Origin: Yponomeuta sedellus
Taxonomy: Eukaryota; Arthropoda; Insecta; Lepidoptera; Yponomeutidae
Reading direction: 5' to 3'
NCBI GenBank assembly: GCA_934045075.1
Contig: OW203726.1
Span: 1,721,535 to 1,785,534, forward strand
Length of the DNA stretch: 64,000 nucleotides
Position numbers and translations under genes: made by a program. Within the stretch, counting starts at the first letter, position 1; each line of letters begins with the position of its first letter. The notes beneath the pieces were generated by a model. That model saw nothing but the letters and a program-made list of their open reading frames with translations, searched no databases and was not told the DNA's origin. Below are positions 31,035 to 41,349 of the stretch, piece after piece.

Positions 31035-31190
31035 GTCAATTATTTATTAGGTAAAACTTAATTGCCTCATTTCCTGACGGTTCGGCAGTGTTAGTTACCG
31101 TGGTCTCGGGTGGACTGAAGTGGTGAGTATAATAAGTACATTGTGGGTAGTAACTTTTAATTTTTCACAGATGGCCGACACACAACACTC
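31035..31190 (-). mobile_element. Rep-P fragment with diverged hairpin
   Basis: TATTTATTAGGTAAAACTTA, ATTTCCTGACGGTTCGGCAG, TACCGTGGTCTCGGGTGGAC. GAAAC has become GAACC here. Confidence 0.45.
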
Positions 31191-31340
31191 ACTACGTCCA
31201 CGATATTACGTAGGTGGAGCGACGATATTCGCAAAGCGGTGGGCAGTGACTGGAAGGGGAGAGCCGAAGATCGGGCTCAGTGGTGTGTCTTGGGAGAGGC
31301 CTATGTCCAGCAGTGGATTGACACCGGCTGATTACCGGCG
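31191..31340 (+). pseudogene. RTE LINE C-terminal remnant
   Basis: Translation has WSDDIRKAV-like (GGTGGAGCGACGATATTCGC), then GRAEDRAQWC and a stretch ending ATGTCCAGCAGTGGATTGAC. A diverged RTE 3' end. Confidence 0.6.
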
Positions 31341-31474
31341 AGTTGTACTGTGACAGCGTTTTGCCAGTTCGAACGGTTAACTTACTCATACTCACTACTC
31401 TGCTCAAATACAATTCTCGATTAACGCGGTAGTAAAGTTATTCGATTGGATCTGTCAAACTCGCACTAAGCACT
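31337..31474. mobile_element. MITE of 15572-15882 family, copy 3 (partial)
   Basis: CGAGTTGTACTGTGACAGCG through TCGATTAACGCGGTAGTAAA to AACTCGCACTAAGCACTCTG; supplies the end missing in copy 2. Confidence 0.8.
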
Positions 31475-31529
31475 CTGGTCATAGGACGTCCTACGCTACA
31501 TTTTACTTAGATAGATAGATAGAATGTTC

Positions 31530-31728
31530 TTTTTAATACAGTTGCTCAAAAAGTGGCGTATTACAGGGACTCATAGTGTGCGGGATGTGGGATTACACAC
31601 TCGTGCTTTTTTTTTAACTTTCCCGCACTCGTGCGTTTTCTTTCCCAACTGTCAAAATAACTTGTCGCTATTTTCCAAATAATTTTTCTTTATTAAATTG
31701 CTTATTTTTTTCGCAACTGTATTAAAAA
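31530..31728. mobile_element. MITE with 16 bp TIRs
   Basis: TTTTTAATACAGTTGC and GCAACTGTATTAAAAA are perfect inverted ends 199 bp apart. TGTGCGGGATGTGGGATTAC and CCCGCACTCGTGCG lie inside. No ORF. Confidence 0.7.
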
Positions 31729-31743
31729 TAGTCGTTCAGTACA

Positions 31744-31855
31744 CTTGCGGAACCGTCATTGCAACTTGTTCCGACTGTCAACCCTCGCCTTCGGCTGCGC
31801 CTCGGCTCGGGTAGACATTTGTCGGAACTCTTTGCAATGACAGCTTTTCCGCACG
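31744..31855. mobile_element. Palindromic mini-element
   Basis: TTGCGGAACCGTCATTGCAA faces TTGCAATGACAGCTTTTCCG around a G+C-rich centre (CTTCGGCTGCGCCTCGG); about 45 bp imperfect arms. Confidence 0.6.
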
Positions 31856-32129
31856 TGCAATGAAATATACTATCATTTCTTGTACACCAGAAATTACTTG
31901 AGAGAATTACCTTAATTAGGTATATTTAAAAACCTATTAATAGGTATGTTAGTGCATTAAACAACAATGACAGATAAATGGACGGGTCACTTGACGTGTT
32001 TTTTATACCATTGGTGCCTAGAAGGTTTATAACGTGTGTGGGCTTAGACTTAAAGCAGCAATGAAATGAAATCGCCACGTTCGTGCAATTGTCATTGTAC
32101 TATAATGTTTAGAAAAAATCTAGCGCCTA

Positions 32130-32235
32130 GTGGTCCACTCACAGACTATCGACCCGTTCTTGGCCACCACTAAGTGGCTACCTTAGTCCACCTGCCGTCT
32201 TCCAGCGGAATCCCGCCTAACCAAATGTCTCGCTG
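32130..32235 (-). pseudogene. RTE LINE coding scrap
   Basis: The minus strand translates in part as RHLVRRDSAGRRQVD; related to the WAGH-x-x-R region. Heavily decayed. Confidence 0.4.
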
Positions 32236-32254
32236 AGTATAGTCACATCACACT

Positions 32255-32410
32255 ATAATATTATAAAGGCGAAAGTTTGTGAGTGTGTATGTTTGTTACT
32301 TCTTCACTTCTAAACGGATGGAGCGATGTTGATAAAATTTGTTATGGAGTTAGCTGACACCCTGGATTAACATATAAGCTACGTTTCACTGCGGGAAAAT
32401 ATCTTCTTCT
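32255..32410 (+). mobile_element. Helitron-like 5'-type fragment
   Basis: TAATATTATAAAGGCGAAAG, TTTGTGAGTGTGTATGTTTG, then TTATGGAGTTAGCTGACACC: a widely distributed lepidopteran non-autonomous family, inferred Helitron. Confidence 0.55.
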
Positions 32411-32864
32411 TAGGTGAAAATTGATAAACAGCGTAGGACACTGCTAGTACAGAATAGGGACGCCCCCGGATGCGCTACAAAATAATCATTGGCCAGTTAT
32501 AATGCTCCTCCGCTGGGGATTGTTTCGCTCGTCCGTTTCGAGATTGCCCCGCAATAATAATAGAAGCACCCTCGAAAAATATCGGGGGCAAGTTAAGTTT
32601 CTGACATTAGAATTAGTTTTGGGCTTTCCTTGCTCAGAACATTTGTCGCAGAGAAGGTTATTCTCTTGAACAGCAGTTCGAGTTTTTACGGCTTAGTAAG
32701 GAATGGAGGATTGTTTTTAGCGAAATAAACATAAGAAAATACATGTACGATGGTGACACCTTGTGAAATAATTTGAAATTATTATGAAACAAGAGTTGGA
32801 CCATTGAAGACATTATGCATTAAACACATTGTATTCAATCGTATTATTCATAAAAACAAAACGT
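32411..32864. other. Unassigned sequence
   Basis: No feature supported. Confidence 0.3.
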
Positions 32865-32865
32865 T

Positions 32866-33060
32866 CTTCTTCTTCTTCAGACTATATTAGTCCACTGCTG
32901 GACATAGCCCTCCCCTAATGACCGCCATAGCGCAAGGTTGTGCCATCATTGGGGGGTAATGCCCATAATGGCATGCGGGTTGGCGATCGCAGTTTGGTGG
33001 AATCGTACTGCAGGAGGCCCTGCTGCCTGCCCCCCCCCCCCCCCCCATTTGTGTCCCTTG
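32866..33060 (-). mobile_element. SINE-R, truncated, with poly-C
   Basis: CTTCTTCTTCTTCAGACTAT to TTGGTGGAATCGTACTGCAG, then a 17-C run near 33030-33046 where other copies have CCCACCCCCCGG. It adjoins a SINE-5S. Confidence 0.75.
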
Positions 33061-33068
33061 TCGTCGCT

Positions 33069-33429
33069 ATCAACCCTTGTATGCCCCCACTGCTGGGGCA
33101 CGGGTCTCTTCCTGCATGGCAGGAAGGTTAGGCCATAATCCACCACGGGGGCCAAGTCCGGGTTGGTGTAGGATTGTAAGACAGTGGCGGGCCTTACTGT
33201 CAGAAGTTATCAAGCCGCCCATAAGGCCTCTGACATGGCTTAACGACTGCCATTATATGACAGCCGGCACCAACGGCTTAACGTGCCTTGAGAAGCACGG
33301 AAGCGCTTGGAAAAATGCCACTAGCGGTAGTCACGGGATGCTCACCCATCCTGTACCTGACCGCGCCTGTTGTTGCTTAACCAAGTGATTTATTCCAATC
33401 ACTCGGTTCGCCTAGGCCACGAGCGCTTC
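33069..33429 (-). mobile_element. SINE-5S, full-length copy
   Basis: The minus strand starts GAAGCGCTCGTGGCCTAGGC, GAACCGAGTGATTGGAAT. It continues through the 5S-like GTTAAGCAACAACAGGCGCG, GATGGGTGAGCATCCCGTGA, CTACCGCTAGTGGC and ends at TGGGGGCATACAAGGGTTGA. About 360 bp. Confidence 0.85.
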
Positions 33430-33664
33430 TTGTGTCCCTTAGCACAGATTAATTTTGACAGCCGTATTTCAGTTCTTCTGTAAGCGCCATCTATGAAGCG
33501 CTTTGGGAATTTGTGCTGAAAACGGCTCCTTAATTTACCAGCGCGAGATACCGCGGAATATGCAAGACGCGAGGCGTGCTACGTGACTTTGATAAGGAAC
33601 CGGATTGCCGCTAGAGCTGGCGGGAAGACGGCGATTTTTTAGTTTAGGCGGTTAGTGGAAAGTC
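33430..33664. other. Unassigned sequence
   Basis: No feature supported. Confidence 0.3.
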
Positions 33665-33949
33665 ATTTCTTCTTCTTCTTCTTCAGACTATATTATATAG
33701 TCCACTGCTGGACATAGCTCTCCTCTAAAGAGCGCCATAGCGCCCTGTCTCCAGCTTGCCGCATCCAGCATCTGCCGGCAGTTTTTCGCAGATCGTCATC
33801 CCACCTAGTCGGAGGGCCTACGTTTGCCGAGTCGCGATCTCCACTCAAGAACACGTTTACTCCAATGGTTGTCGGTTCTTCGTGAGATATGGCCAGCCCA
33901 CTGCCACTTCAGCTAGCTGAGCTATGTCTGTCGGATGCATTCGTTACGA
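33665..33949 (-). pseudogene. RTE LINE 3' part, separated from its upstream part by a transposon
   Basis: The minus strand from 33949 reads TCGTAACGAATGCATCCGAC, AGCTCAGCTAGCTGAAGTGG, CAGTGGGCTGGCCATATCTC and on to GGAGTAAACGTGTTCTTGAG and GTAGGCCCTCCGACTAGGTG, ending in TCTGAAGAAGAAGAAG. It matches 943-1267 closely. Its upstream continuation is at 36045-36235. Confidence 0.85.
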
Positions 33950-36044
33950 CCCAACAAGGAAAATTTGTACTCCCAGTATTCTTGAAGAGTACTTTTTTTT
34001 GTACTTATAAAATATTTGTAGTCCGCTACAAATATGGGTTTTGGGCGCAGTTATTAGAGTGTTGCTTCTTATAATGATTTTATAATCAACTTGCAGAATG
34101 TCACTAAGTCCTATTATACACTTACGGAAAGGCAATTGCTCCTATATAGATTCTAGGCGAAACATTTTTAAGGACAAACACTCTTGTTGATATCTGACAT
34201 AAGTATTTTACTAGAGCAATCTTGCTTACAATGTACTGGTAATGTACTTGGCTATTAGTTACAAGTACATTTTATTAACTGTTTTGTTCTGTTTCGGCTG
34301 GTTGGTGCAGCAAATAAAAAATGTAAGTATACATCCTATTGTTAAACAGTTTTAAATGATGTAATTTAATGAAGGTACCATTGTTGAAACGCAGGAATAT
34401 ATTAATAATATAGTGTGTGAACTCGCCGGGGAAGTCATTTTTATTGCAAATGTCTACCAAAATTTGATTAATATTACAACGCCTTTTGAAAAAGAGCACA
34501 CTGCATAATTATTGTTATAAAATATTTCGATAATTCTTGCGAACATTCGCCATGTTTTGAAAATACTCTGCATTGAGTATCTTATGGGACAATTACAGGC
34601 AAATTAGTACTTATGACAGTTTCAATCCAGATAACTTGCCTCCATATTAAAACAAATTAGGGTTCCTCACGGAATCGGCCTTATAATATATAAATCAACT
34701 TTATTAATTTGTATACCTAAATCAACAGGTTACAGATTCTTGTCGTCATCTAAAAAAATATATAAGTAAAGTAAAAAATAGCAAAAAAAAATTACAGCCT
34801 TCCAAGATCATAGATGATAGATTTCATAGATGTTGCACAAAATAGGCCAGAGTTGATGTCTTGAACTGTTGTATACTGGCAATCCATCTATACTGATATT
34901 TAATGAAATCATATTCATTGAACAATTCAAATCCAGTTGCTTTAATATATTTTTTAAGCATTTAATATTTCCGTTATGCCAATACTGTCCTGGGTTCGAC
35001 GTTGTTATATGCACAGTTTCTTTATTAGTATGTAATAAGGTTCGTACATCTTTAGGTAAAACATTACCTAGTCTTGCGTTTAAAATTGTAGATAGTTCAT
35101 TCAGGGCTATGTGAGGTATATTAAATTTTATGGCCCAACTTTTTACACTTTCACGCAATTCATGATTTTTTTCATGCTCAGTACTTTCGTCGACATCAGA
35201 GTCGTATTCTTCTACAACATTTTTGGCTTCTTCCATCTCCGAGCGATGGGCTAAGGGTAAAAAAATATTTTCCATTGCGGAACCCTCATTTACTTCCCCT
35301 GTATTTGCACTTGGCGCACCATAGTTAGTTTCTAATAACGATGGAAATATTACTGGAGAATCTGGCTTCAGTAATTCTTTATACTTGTTTGTCACTTTTA
35401 TTCTATAACCACCGCTCCTTTTAAATCGTTTCCAATCGCTTATATCCATAATAAACAATTTTCACACAACGAATTTGAATAAATGAATCAAAACTAAACA
35501 GTGGACGTTTACTAATAAATTGCTTGATCTAGTAGCTTACACGGTTGTTTGATCTAATATCGCTCTAATTAAGTATTGTTACACTTAAAAGAGTCTTGAA
35601 CAAAACTTTAAAGACGCGAGCTTATAATTATATTAGCTTAGTGTGTTATAATATCTTGTTCTCTTACAGAATACTATTATAGGATCAATATAATATTCAG
35701 GACTATTTTGATCTTTCTGAAAACAATTATAGGATACTTGTTCCAATAAGTATCTTATAAGATAATATAGTAGCTGTTTACAAGACTGTGATATAAAAAC
35801 AAATACTCTTGCGAATATTTACGCTTGTTCAATGATATTATTAGTAAAAGTATCCTTTAATTGTTCTATGTGCTAGGCTTGTATCAAACTATAAGACTGA
35901 GATATAAAAACGAATGCTCTTGAGTATGTTACATCTTGTCGAAGGCATTTTTAAGTAAAATAGTCAAAAATAATATCTTTATAAGTACGTTATTAGTAGA
36001 TGCAGACTTATTATATTTTTTATAAGATTACTTTCCTTGTTGAG
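33950..36044. mobile_element. CACTA/EnSpm-like DNA transposon, 2.1 kb
   Basis: Ends CCCAACAAGGAAA and (inverted) CTCAACAAGGAAA, 12 of 13 matching. The RTE sequence GGATTCGTAACG of 950-965 is split here as GGATTC..TCGTAACG, so the duplication is 2 bp (GA on the plus strand, 33948-33949 and 36045-36046). Inside, AATACTCTTGCGAATATTTA-type motifs recur near both ends (34530, 35805, 35905). It carries one transposase-like ORF. The 2 bp duplication and the protein suggest CACTA/EnSpm, but the ends are not CACTA. Confidence 0.7.
34808..35449 (-). CDS. Transposase-like protein, N-terminal part (EnSpm/TNP2-like candidate)
   Basis: A 213-residue ORF starting at ATG 35449 (MDISDWKRFKRSGGYRIKV). Residues 1-25 are basic and 65-100 acidic (EEYDSDVDESTEHEKNHEL). 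From about residue 100 it reads VKSWAIKFNIPHIALNELST, NVLPKDVRTLLHT, GQYWHNGN and ISLNISIDGLPVYNSSRHQL, WPILCNI, then stops. The order LPKD-RTLLHT, YWH-G, then hydrophobic-DGLP-x-x-x-SS-x-x-x-W-P-I-L matches the start of a widespread animal transposase-related protein type that I associate with EnSpm/TNP2; the D in IDGLP would be the first catalytic Asp. It lacks everything after that, so it cannot be a complete transposase. A poly-A-like AATAAA is at about 34706 on this strand. It lies within the element at 33950-36044. A host-domesticated role cannot be excluded but nothing supports it. Confidence 0.6.
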   Translation of the reverse strand: MDISDWKRFKRSGGYRIKVTNKYKELLKPDSPVIFPSLLETNYGAPSANTGEVNEGSAMENIFLPLAHRSEMEEAKNVVEEYDSDVDESTEHEKNHELRESVKSWAIKFNIPHIALNELSTILNARLGNVLPKDVRTLLHTNKETVHITTSNPGQYWHNGNIKCLKNILKQLDLNCSMNMISLNISIDGLPVYNSSRHQLWPILCNIYEIYHL

Positions 36045-36252
36045 GAATCCTATCCTTCAGAGAAACTCCGAGCATAGCTCTCTCCATAGCTCGCTGAGCG
36101 ACTTTGAAGTGGTGGACCAGCCCTTGGAAAGTCATTTGCCAATCTTCATCCCCAGTGGCATGAGAAGCGATTTGCAGGAGAAAATGTTTTCCGACAATGT
36201 CCTCGTGTGGCGAGATCTTAAAATAGTGAAATAGAGTGGTGAAACAATACAA
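36045..36252 (-). pseudogene. RTE LINE, upstream part of the split copy
   Basis: The minus strand translates DWQMTFQGLVHHFKVAQRAM and ERAMLGVSLKDRI, the conserved RAMERAMLGVSLRDRIRN segment of RTE-type ORFs, then is cut by the transposon. The 5' truncation point is near 36235, where Rep-1 begins. Confidence 0.8.
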
Positions 36253-36400
36253 AAAAATTCAAAATAGCACAGAAACTACGACTTAATGAATTAAATACAA
36301 ATTGAACTAGGTGTCCATTTCAAAGTCTAGATCAGAATCAGAATAAGTTATTTCAAAGTCTTTAATTAACAGAATTCACATATAAGAAACAGAAATACAC
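36236..36400 (-). repeat. Rep-1 copy
   Basis: AATAGCACAGAAACTACGAC, CTAGGTGTCCATTTCAAAGT, CTAGATC; reversed 3' part of 17930-18240. Confidence 0.6.
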
Positions 36401-37137
36401 TTATACAATTAAAACTTTATTGTATACCAATGTTATATTTTTCTATCCAAAATATTTTTTTATTATTATTCTAATTAAAAAAAACGGTATTCTCACCAAA
36501 AATATAGAACATCATGGTAAAATTTGGTGGCAATTAAACCATTTATTACCTGCAAAACCAAAACCTGTTTTATGTGAATTAAAATTCAACTATGTGAATT
36601 AACCCCTACGTGAAGTAAAATCCAACTACGTCTGTATGGAAATTGCTCCTTGAGGGACACCAACCTAGATTCGGTTGCCTCAACCTTCTCCGAGCAGCGA
36701 AAACATCAAATATTTTACAACCGCAAGGAGTTACTGCCGCGAACACCTTCTGAATACGCGAACGCGTACCGTCTCTTTTTCCATGCAACATAATAACCAC
36801 ACAGAAGCATCAAAATTGTATTCGTTAAGTGACGGGTGTACTCAAACCAAAATGTCATGCATCTCGATATTCATTCTGCGCCTACCTATAAGTGGTGTAT
36901 ATACAAGTAATTTTATCTTCATGTAACTCTTTTGTACCATTTCTGTATCTATTCTGTCGGTGTGCCTAATAAAAAAAATTAATAAAGTAAAATAAAATAA
37001 TGTCATGAAGCCTGAGAGTTTGTCAGCAAGATCACGGAGATAAACACAAACTTAAGGATGTGATCATTAAATGTGAGCATCACATGAAGGCAACCATCAT
37101 CTGCAGGCCTTAATGATAGTGTTGGTAAAATCGGACG
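36401..37137. other. Unassigned sequence
   Basis: Open stretches at 36606-36926 on both strands have no recognised motif. A+T-rich otherwise. Confidence 0.3.
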
Positions 37138-37375
37138 GCCTCGGTGGCGCAGCGGTTTGGCACGCTGCTGTAAAAACGAAGGTCTCGGGTTCGATCCCCG
37201 GCCGGCTCACACTAGGAAACGAACTTTTCTAGTTTGTCTTGGGTCTTGGATGTTATCTATGTATTTATTGTATTAAATCTATGGTCGAGTTAGCACCTAT
37301 AACACAAGTCATTTAGTTGTACTTAGTATAGGGCTAACGAGATCTGTGTAATATGTCCATGAATATTTATTATTA
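37138..37375 (+). mobile_element. SINE-B (tRNA-derived), full-length
   Basis: GCCTCGGTGGCGCAGCGGTT (A box), CTCGGGTTCGATCCCCGGCC (B box), body GTCTTGGGTCTTGGATGTTA, AGTCATTTAGTTGTACTTAG, GTGTAATATGTCCATGAATA and a TTATTATTATTA tail. Both Pol III boxes look intact. The opposite-strand copy is at 57893-58138. Confidence 0.85.
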
Positions 37376-37439
37376 TTATTAATCTACATCGTGTCATAAT
37401 CTTAACAGCCACATCCCGGGTCGCAGTGGTCACAAGAAT

Positions 37440-37580
37440 CATTTTTATGTAGCCTCGATTGTGTCCCACTGCCGGGCAAACGCCTCCCTTTTGCCTTCCA
37501 CTCCTCCCTGTTCATGGCCACCTCCTGCCAGCCCGGCCTAAAGTTTGGGAGGTCGTAGCTCCATCTCCGCATTACGCCAT
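37440..37580 (-). pseudogene. RTE LINE C-terminal remnant
   Basis: The minus strand translates RPGWQEVAMNREEWKAKGRR and then a CGGCAGTGGGACACAAT end. A further RTE lineage. Confidence 0.65.
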
Positions 37581-37599
37581 CTAATATATATTTTTTTAA

Positions 37600-37925
37600 T
37601 TTATTTATTTAAGGCACACAGGCAAGTGTACACAGTGAAATGAAACAAATCAAAATCACAAAAACCTGGGAGGTTTATGCGTGATTTTCGGAGTACACTC
37701 TATACAATACACAACAGTTTATATTATATAATATGGTTATAAACATTAAGTTCATTAACTTAATCCCGGATTCACTTACCTACTTACTTAAGTAAGTGAA
37801 TCCGGAATCAAGCTGATAATAAGTGGTGCTTAAGAAGGTAAGTTCGAACGTTAGTTTTAGCTTAAGAGGTACTTTTTCAATATAAATCTACTCTTATCGG
37901 GTTTTGATTCCAAATCACATACTAC
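37600..37925. other. A+T-rich sequence with a palindrome
   Basis: GGATTCACTTACCTACTTAC and TTAAGTAAGTGAATCC at 37769-37805 form an inverted pair. A GGTTTATGCGTGATTTT segment is unassigned. Confidence 0.4.
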
Positions 37926-38046
37926 TAGGGGGTAAGAATTATGGGCATTACCCCCTATGATAGCACAACGTGGCGCTCTTTAGGGGAGGGCTATGTCCAG
38001 CAGTGGAATGTCCCCCAATAGCCTGATGACGACGACGACGACAACG
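37926..38046 (+). mobile_element. SINE-R 3' fragment
   Basis: GGGCATTACCCCCTATGATA, GCACAACGTGGCGCTCTTTA, AGGGCTATGTCCAGCAGTGG, then a GACGACGACGACG tail. Confidence 0.75.
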
Positions 38047-38169
38047 AGTGGAGCACTCAAACTGCTACACACTCGCTTGTTTACCCGTAACACTACGTAC
38101 TGACTGCATGATGAATGCTCGCTGTGTAACATGTTACAATATACCTCTGAATGTTAGTTATTACACACC

Positions 38170-38570
38170 TTTAAGCATGCACGCTAAGCAGTTGGTGCTG
38201 ACTGCCGTCGATAGATGGCAGTCGTTAAGCCTTTCTGTCCTTTGGAAACGCTCGTGGCCCAATGGATTGAAAACAATGACTGGGGTTAAGCAACATCAGG
38301 CGTGGTCAAGAGATGGGTGACCAGCCCGTGACTACCGCTAGTGGCATGTTTTCCAAACGCTTTAGTGCTTCGCAAGGCACGTTAAGCCGTTGGTGCCGGC
38401 TGTCATGTAATGGCAGCCATGTCAGAGGCCTTAGGTCGGTTTGAAAAGTTCTGACAGTAAGACCAGCCACTGGTCTTGCAAGCTTCCACGATTATGGCCT
38501 GTACTGTACTTTCTCAGGGAAGAGACCCCTGCCTCTCGGTCGTGACATAACGGGTTGGTGATGAAGCATG
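38170..38570 (+). mobile_element. SINE-5S copies (fragment plus near-full unit)
   Basis: A middle fragment (38180-38235, GCAGTTGGTGCTGACTGCC) precedes a unit from 38246 (AACGCTCGTGGCCCAATGGA). The latter has the 5S-like part GGTTAAGCAACATCAGGCGT, GATGGGTGACCAGCCCGTGA and a diverged 3' half. It is the most 5S-like copy at AAGCAACATC. Confidence 0.75.
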
Positions 38571-38964
38571 CAATTGAAGTGGAAGTTTTGTGTCTTCCTT
38601 GTGCCGCGAGCGGGTGTTCTCTCTATTCATACTAATGTTCAGATAAGCACAGCTTTATGTCTGCACAGGCGGCACATTCTAATTGCCTGCTTTGGCTTTT
38701 TAATTAGCAATAAGTTGCTGAGGCTTTCTTGTGAGATGAAATAGAAGCTACCTATATTGATAAAAAAGAGGGAAAGGCCTATAAGGGAATAAGGCGCAGC
38801 AGTGGGCAGCGGCGGACTCAAGATGGCGATATTTATAAGTAAAAGCTTACTTAAGTCCAAGGAGGTATTTGGCCAAGGACGTAGACAGTATACGTCTTCC
38901 AACTTGTTACAAAATTGTAGAATTTGAAGACATTTTCAATTTATACTATCAATTTATAGTTTTA
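38571..38964. other. Unassigned sequence
   Basis: No feature supported. Confidence 0.3.
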
Positions 38965-39110
38965 TAATAAACGGGTCTAATAACGACAATTTACTAAGTA
39001 AAACGTAATTATCTTAGTTCCCGAAGTTTCGGCAACGTTGCTGTTGCCATGGTCATGGGTAGACTAAAGTGGCGACTACAGACCCATGAGCATCGGAAGT
39101 TATTTAGAAT
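38965..39110 (-). mobile_element. Rep-P copy with GAAAC hairpin
   Basis: Minus strand: CCCATGACCATGGCAACAGC, AACGTTGCCGAAACTTCGGG. Here both GGCAAC/GTTGCC and CCC/GGG pairings hold. Confidence 0.5.
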
Positions 39111-39509
39111 TGCTATCCATTGATCTATCTCAGAAGCTATCCCAATATCCTCTTCCTAGCTCCAAGTGCAGGTTTTTTGCCACACAAAGACCCAACCAAA
39201 ACTTCAATAAAACAAAAGCCGCACTCCAGACGAATTTATATCGCCAATAAATCGCGGCGATAACGCAAAACGGAATCAGATTCGGCACGTCGCGCGCTAT
39301 CTGCTCAAGTTGGGCCATAAATATATCTTATTATTATTGTTATTATGTTACGGGCACGAATCTGCATGCCGGGGCGGTGGCTTGGAAGTTTAGAATACCT
39401 ACTCGCGGTCGCGAGTAAGGAGGTCTGAAGATGAGGTAGAGATTTGTGGATGTGGCACTGAGACGCGGCCTTTGATCGAACGAAACGGCCACGCACAATA
39501 AGCGCACAA
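39111..39509. other. Unassigned sequence
   Basis: A minus-strand 62-codon open stretch at 39130-39318 is hydrophobic (FCVIAAIYWRYKFVWSAAFV) but has no support as a gene. Confidence 0.3.
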
Positions 39510-39885
39510 TTGTGCCAAACGGGCTACTGGAACATAAAATATTAGTTGGATGACAATTATGTCTGGCACGTTACGACACAATATGATGTTGAGTATAATA
39601 TTTGGGTCAATAACTTTGACCGAAAAGAAACGACCGCAGCCGAATACGTGTACAATTGCGCCGAAAAAGCTACTGATACATAAAAAAATATTAAGATGAC
39701 AATGATTTCTGGAATCAAAGCTAGTGCAACCAGTACAATGCATCAGTTCTATGTTTTAAATTTTTTTGACCAACTTTTCTGAATAAATGATCTAGATTTT
39801 GAAATGGCCACCCAGTTTACTTTGCAACGCTGATAAAGTGGCAGTTTCTGTGCTACTTTGAATGAAACATTTTGAACTTTGAAGT
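39510..39885 (+). repeat. Rep-1 copies, partly duplicated
   Basis: The segment TGTGCCAAACGGGCTACTGG, AACATAAAATATTAGTTGGA, TGACAATTATGTCTGGC is followed by a second, TTGCGCCGAAAAAGCTACTG to CAATGATTTCTGGAATCAAA, then the shared 3' end TTTCTGTGCTACTTTGAATG. Confidence 0.6.
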
Positions 39886-40857
39886 ATTGTATGTAGGATC
39901 TTGTAAGTCAATTAGGGGATTTGATAGCAAGGGGCAAGGGCAAAAGTACTCGAAACACGCAGTTAACGTCTAATGAATGTTTATAAAGTGAAAGAGGTCT
40001 GCCAGGATCGTGACAAGTGGCAATGAAATTAGATATATGTATTTAATGCATGTATATTGCAAGTCAAATATAAATGACTTTCTGTAAGCTGTTGAATTTC
40101 GCATACTGGTTCAGGTCTGATAACAATACACTTAAATATTTCTATAATTTTAGTATCATTCTCATTCGTTAGTAACACGAAAGTGGCAACAACACAAAAT
40201 GTGCAAATTAAATGCGATGATTGCACCATTACTTAATGCTTCAGCCAAAACGACCTCTTCACGAGGGCAATCCTCAACAGTTATGATCATTGATCACATG
40301 AAACTACATCCAGTGCAATACTTAGCCGAGTTGGCAATAATACATTTATACCGACATGATGTGCAAATGCCACATCCAAACATACCCCGACTTGCACTCT
40401 CTGACGCCCCCGCGGATGAACATAAGAGAGTATGTGTACCGAACCCCTTCCTTCCAGCGCTCCTGTCGCCGAAACAACTGCTTGTTTGCGCATATGAAGT
40501 TACGATATTGCCTTACACGGGAGTGGCTCAGTTCCGTATCTCGGCGTGTTTATGTTGCTTGCTGGAAGGTGCTGGTATTCGTAGCAATATCATCCACGTT
40601 TCGAGCGAGGCCAGAATGGACAAAGACTCGTGTTTCCCTGCTCTCATAAGCGCCTTTTGAGCAGGATGGGGTAATTCCTGTCTAGAGAGAAGCTTTTTTC
40701 GGTTCGTGCATGCTAAAGAAGACGCTAATATTTATTGGAGCTGGCGGAAGTCTTGAGGTTTTAAGGTCGTTTTGGGGCGGTTGCGCGGTGCAGTCATTTT
40801 GTTGGGATTTAAAGAATATGAGGACAGGTAATAATACATTTACATAACGGAGTAAAA
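39886..40857. other. Unassigned sequence with an unrecognised open frame
   Basis: A 153-codon plus frame is open at 40199-40660 (Cys- and Leu-rich, e.g. FRISACLCCLLEGAGIRSN). I recognise no domain. The minus strand is also open for 68 codons. It may be a degraded transposon ORF. Confidence 0.3.
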
Positions 40858-41060
40858 CGCATCCAGTTCAAGGTGGGTGCTATCATCATCAACGTCAGTC
40901 ATTGCCGGACATAAGCCTTCTTTGTGATTTTGTAAGCTTCATGGTCTTGTGCCATGGAGCGATATAGATAGATGGACAATTTTTATTGTTCACCAGAAAT
41001 TACAATTAAAACTATAAAAAACTTTAAAAAATAGTAGATTGCGGTACATACAATCCGCTA
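40858..41060 (+). repeat. Composite repeat, copy 1
   Basis: CATCATCATCAACGTCAGTC, TAGATAGATGGACAATTTTT, ATTGTTCACCAGAAATTACA, AATAGTAGATTGCGGTACAT. The same order is at 41975-42175, about 1.1 kb away, suggesting a local duplication or two insertions of one family. Confidence 0.65.
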
Positions 41061-41349
41061 TTGACACTCTTTTCAAGTAAGTCTTAAACGGTAAATAACT
41101 CTTCCATTAGACCAACAAATATTCAGTACATTTTTTGAGGGCCTAAAAGTAACATAAGAATATATTTTAAAACTTCATTTTCCTAAACAGCCAAAAACGC
41201 GGTCAGCCATTTTTGTCTATGGTTTGAAGTCCAAAAAATTGTAAACAAAGTTTCACATTCAATTTTCTGTAAGTGATCTCTGAGCATAGTGAAATAACAA
41301 CAACGCAACCATGATTTCATAGAATTTACATCCAAAATATATCAATTAT

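Noticed and set aside
40199..40660. 153-codon plus-strand ORF as a gene
   Set aside because: No recognisable domain, splice context or codon bias; the opposite strand is also partly open.
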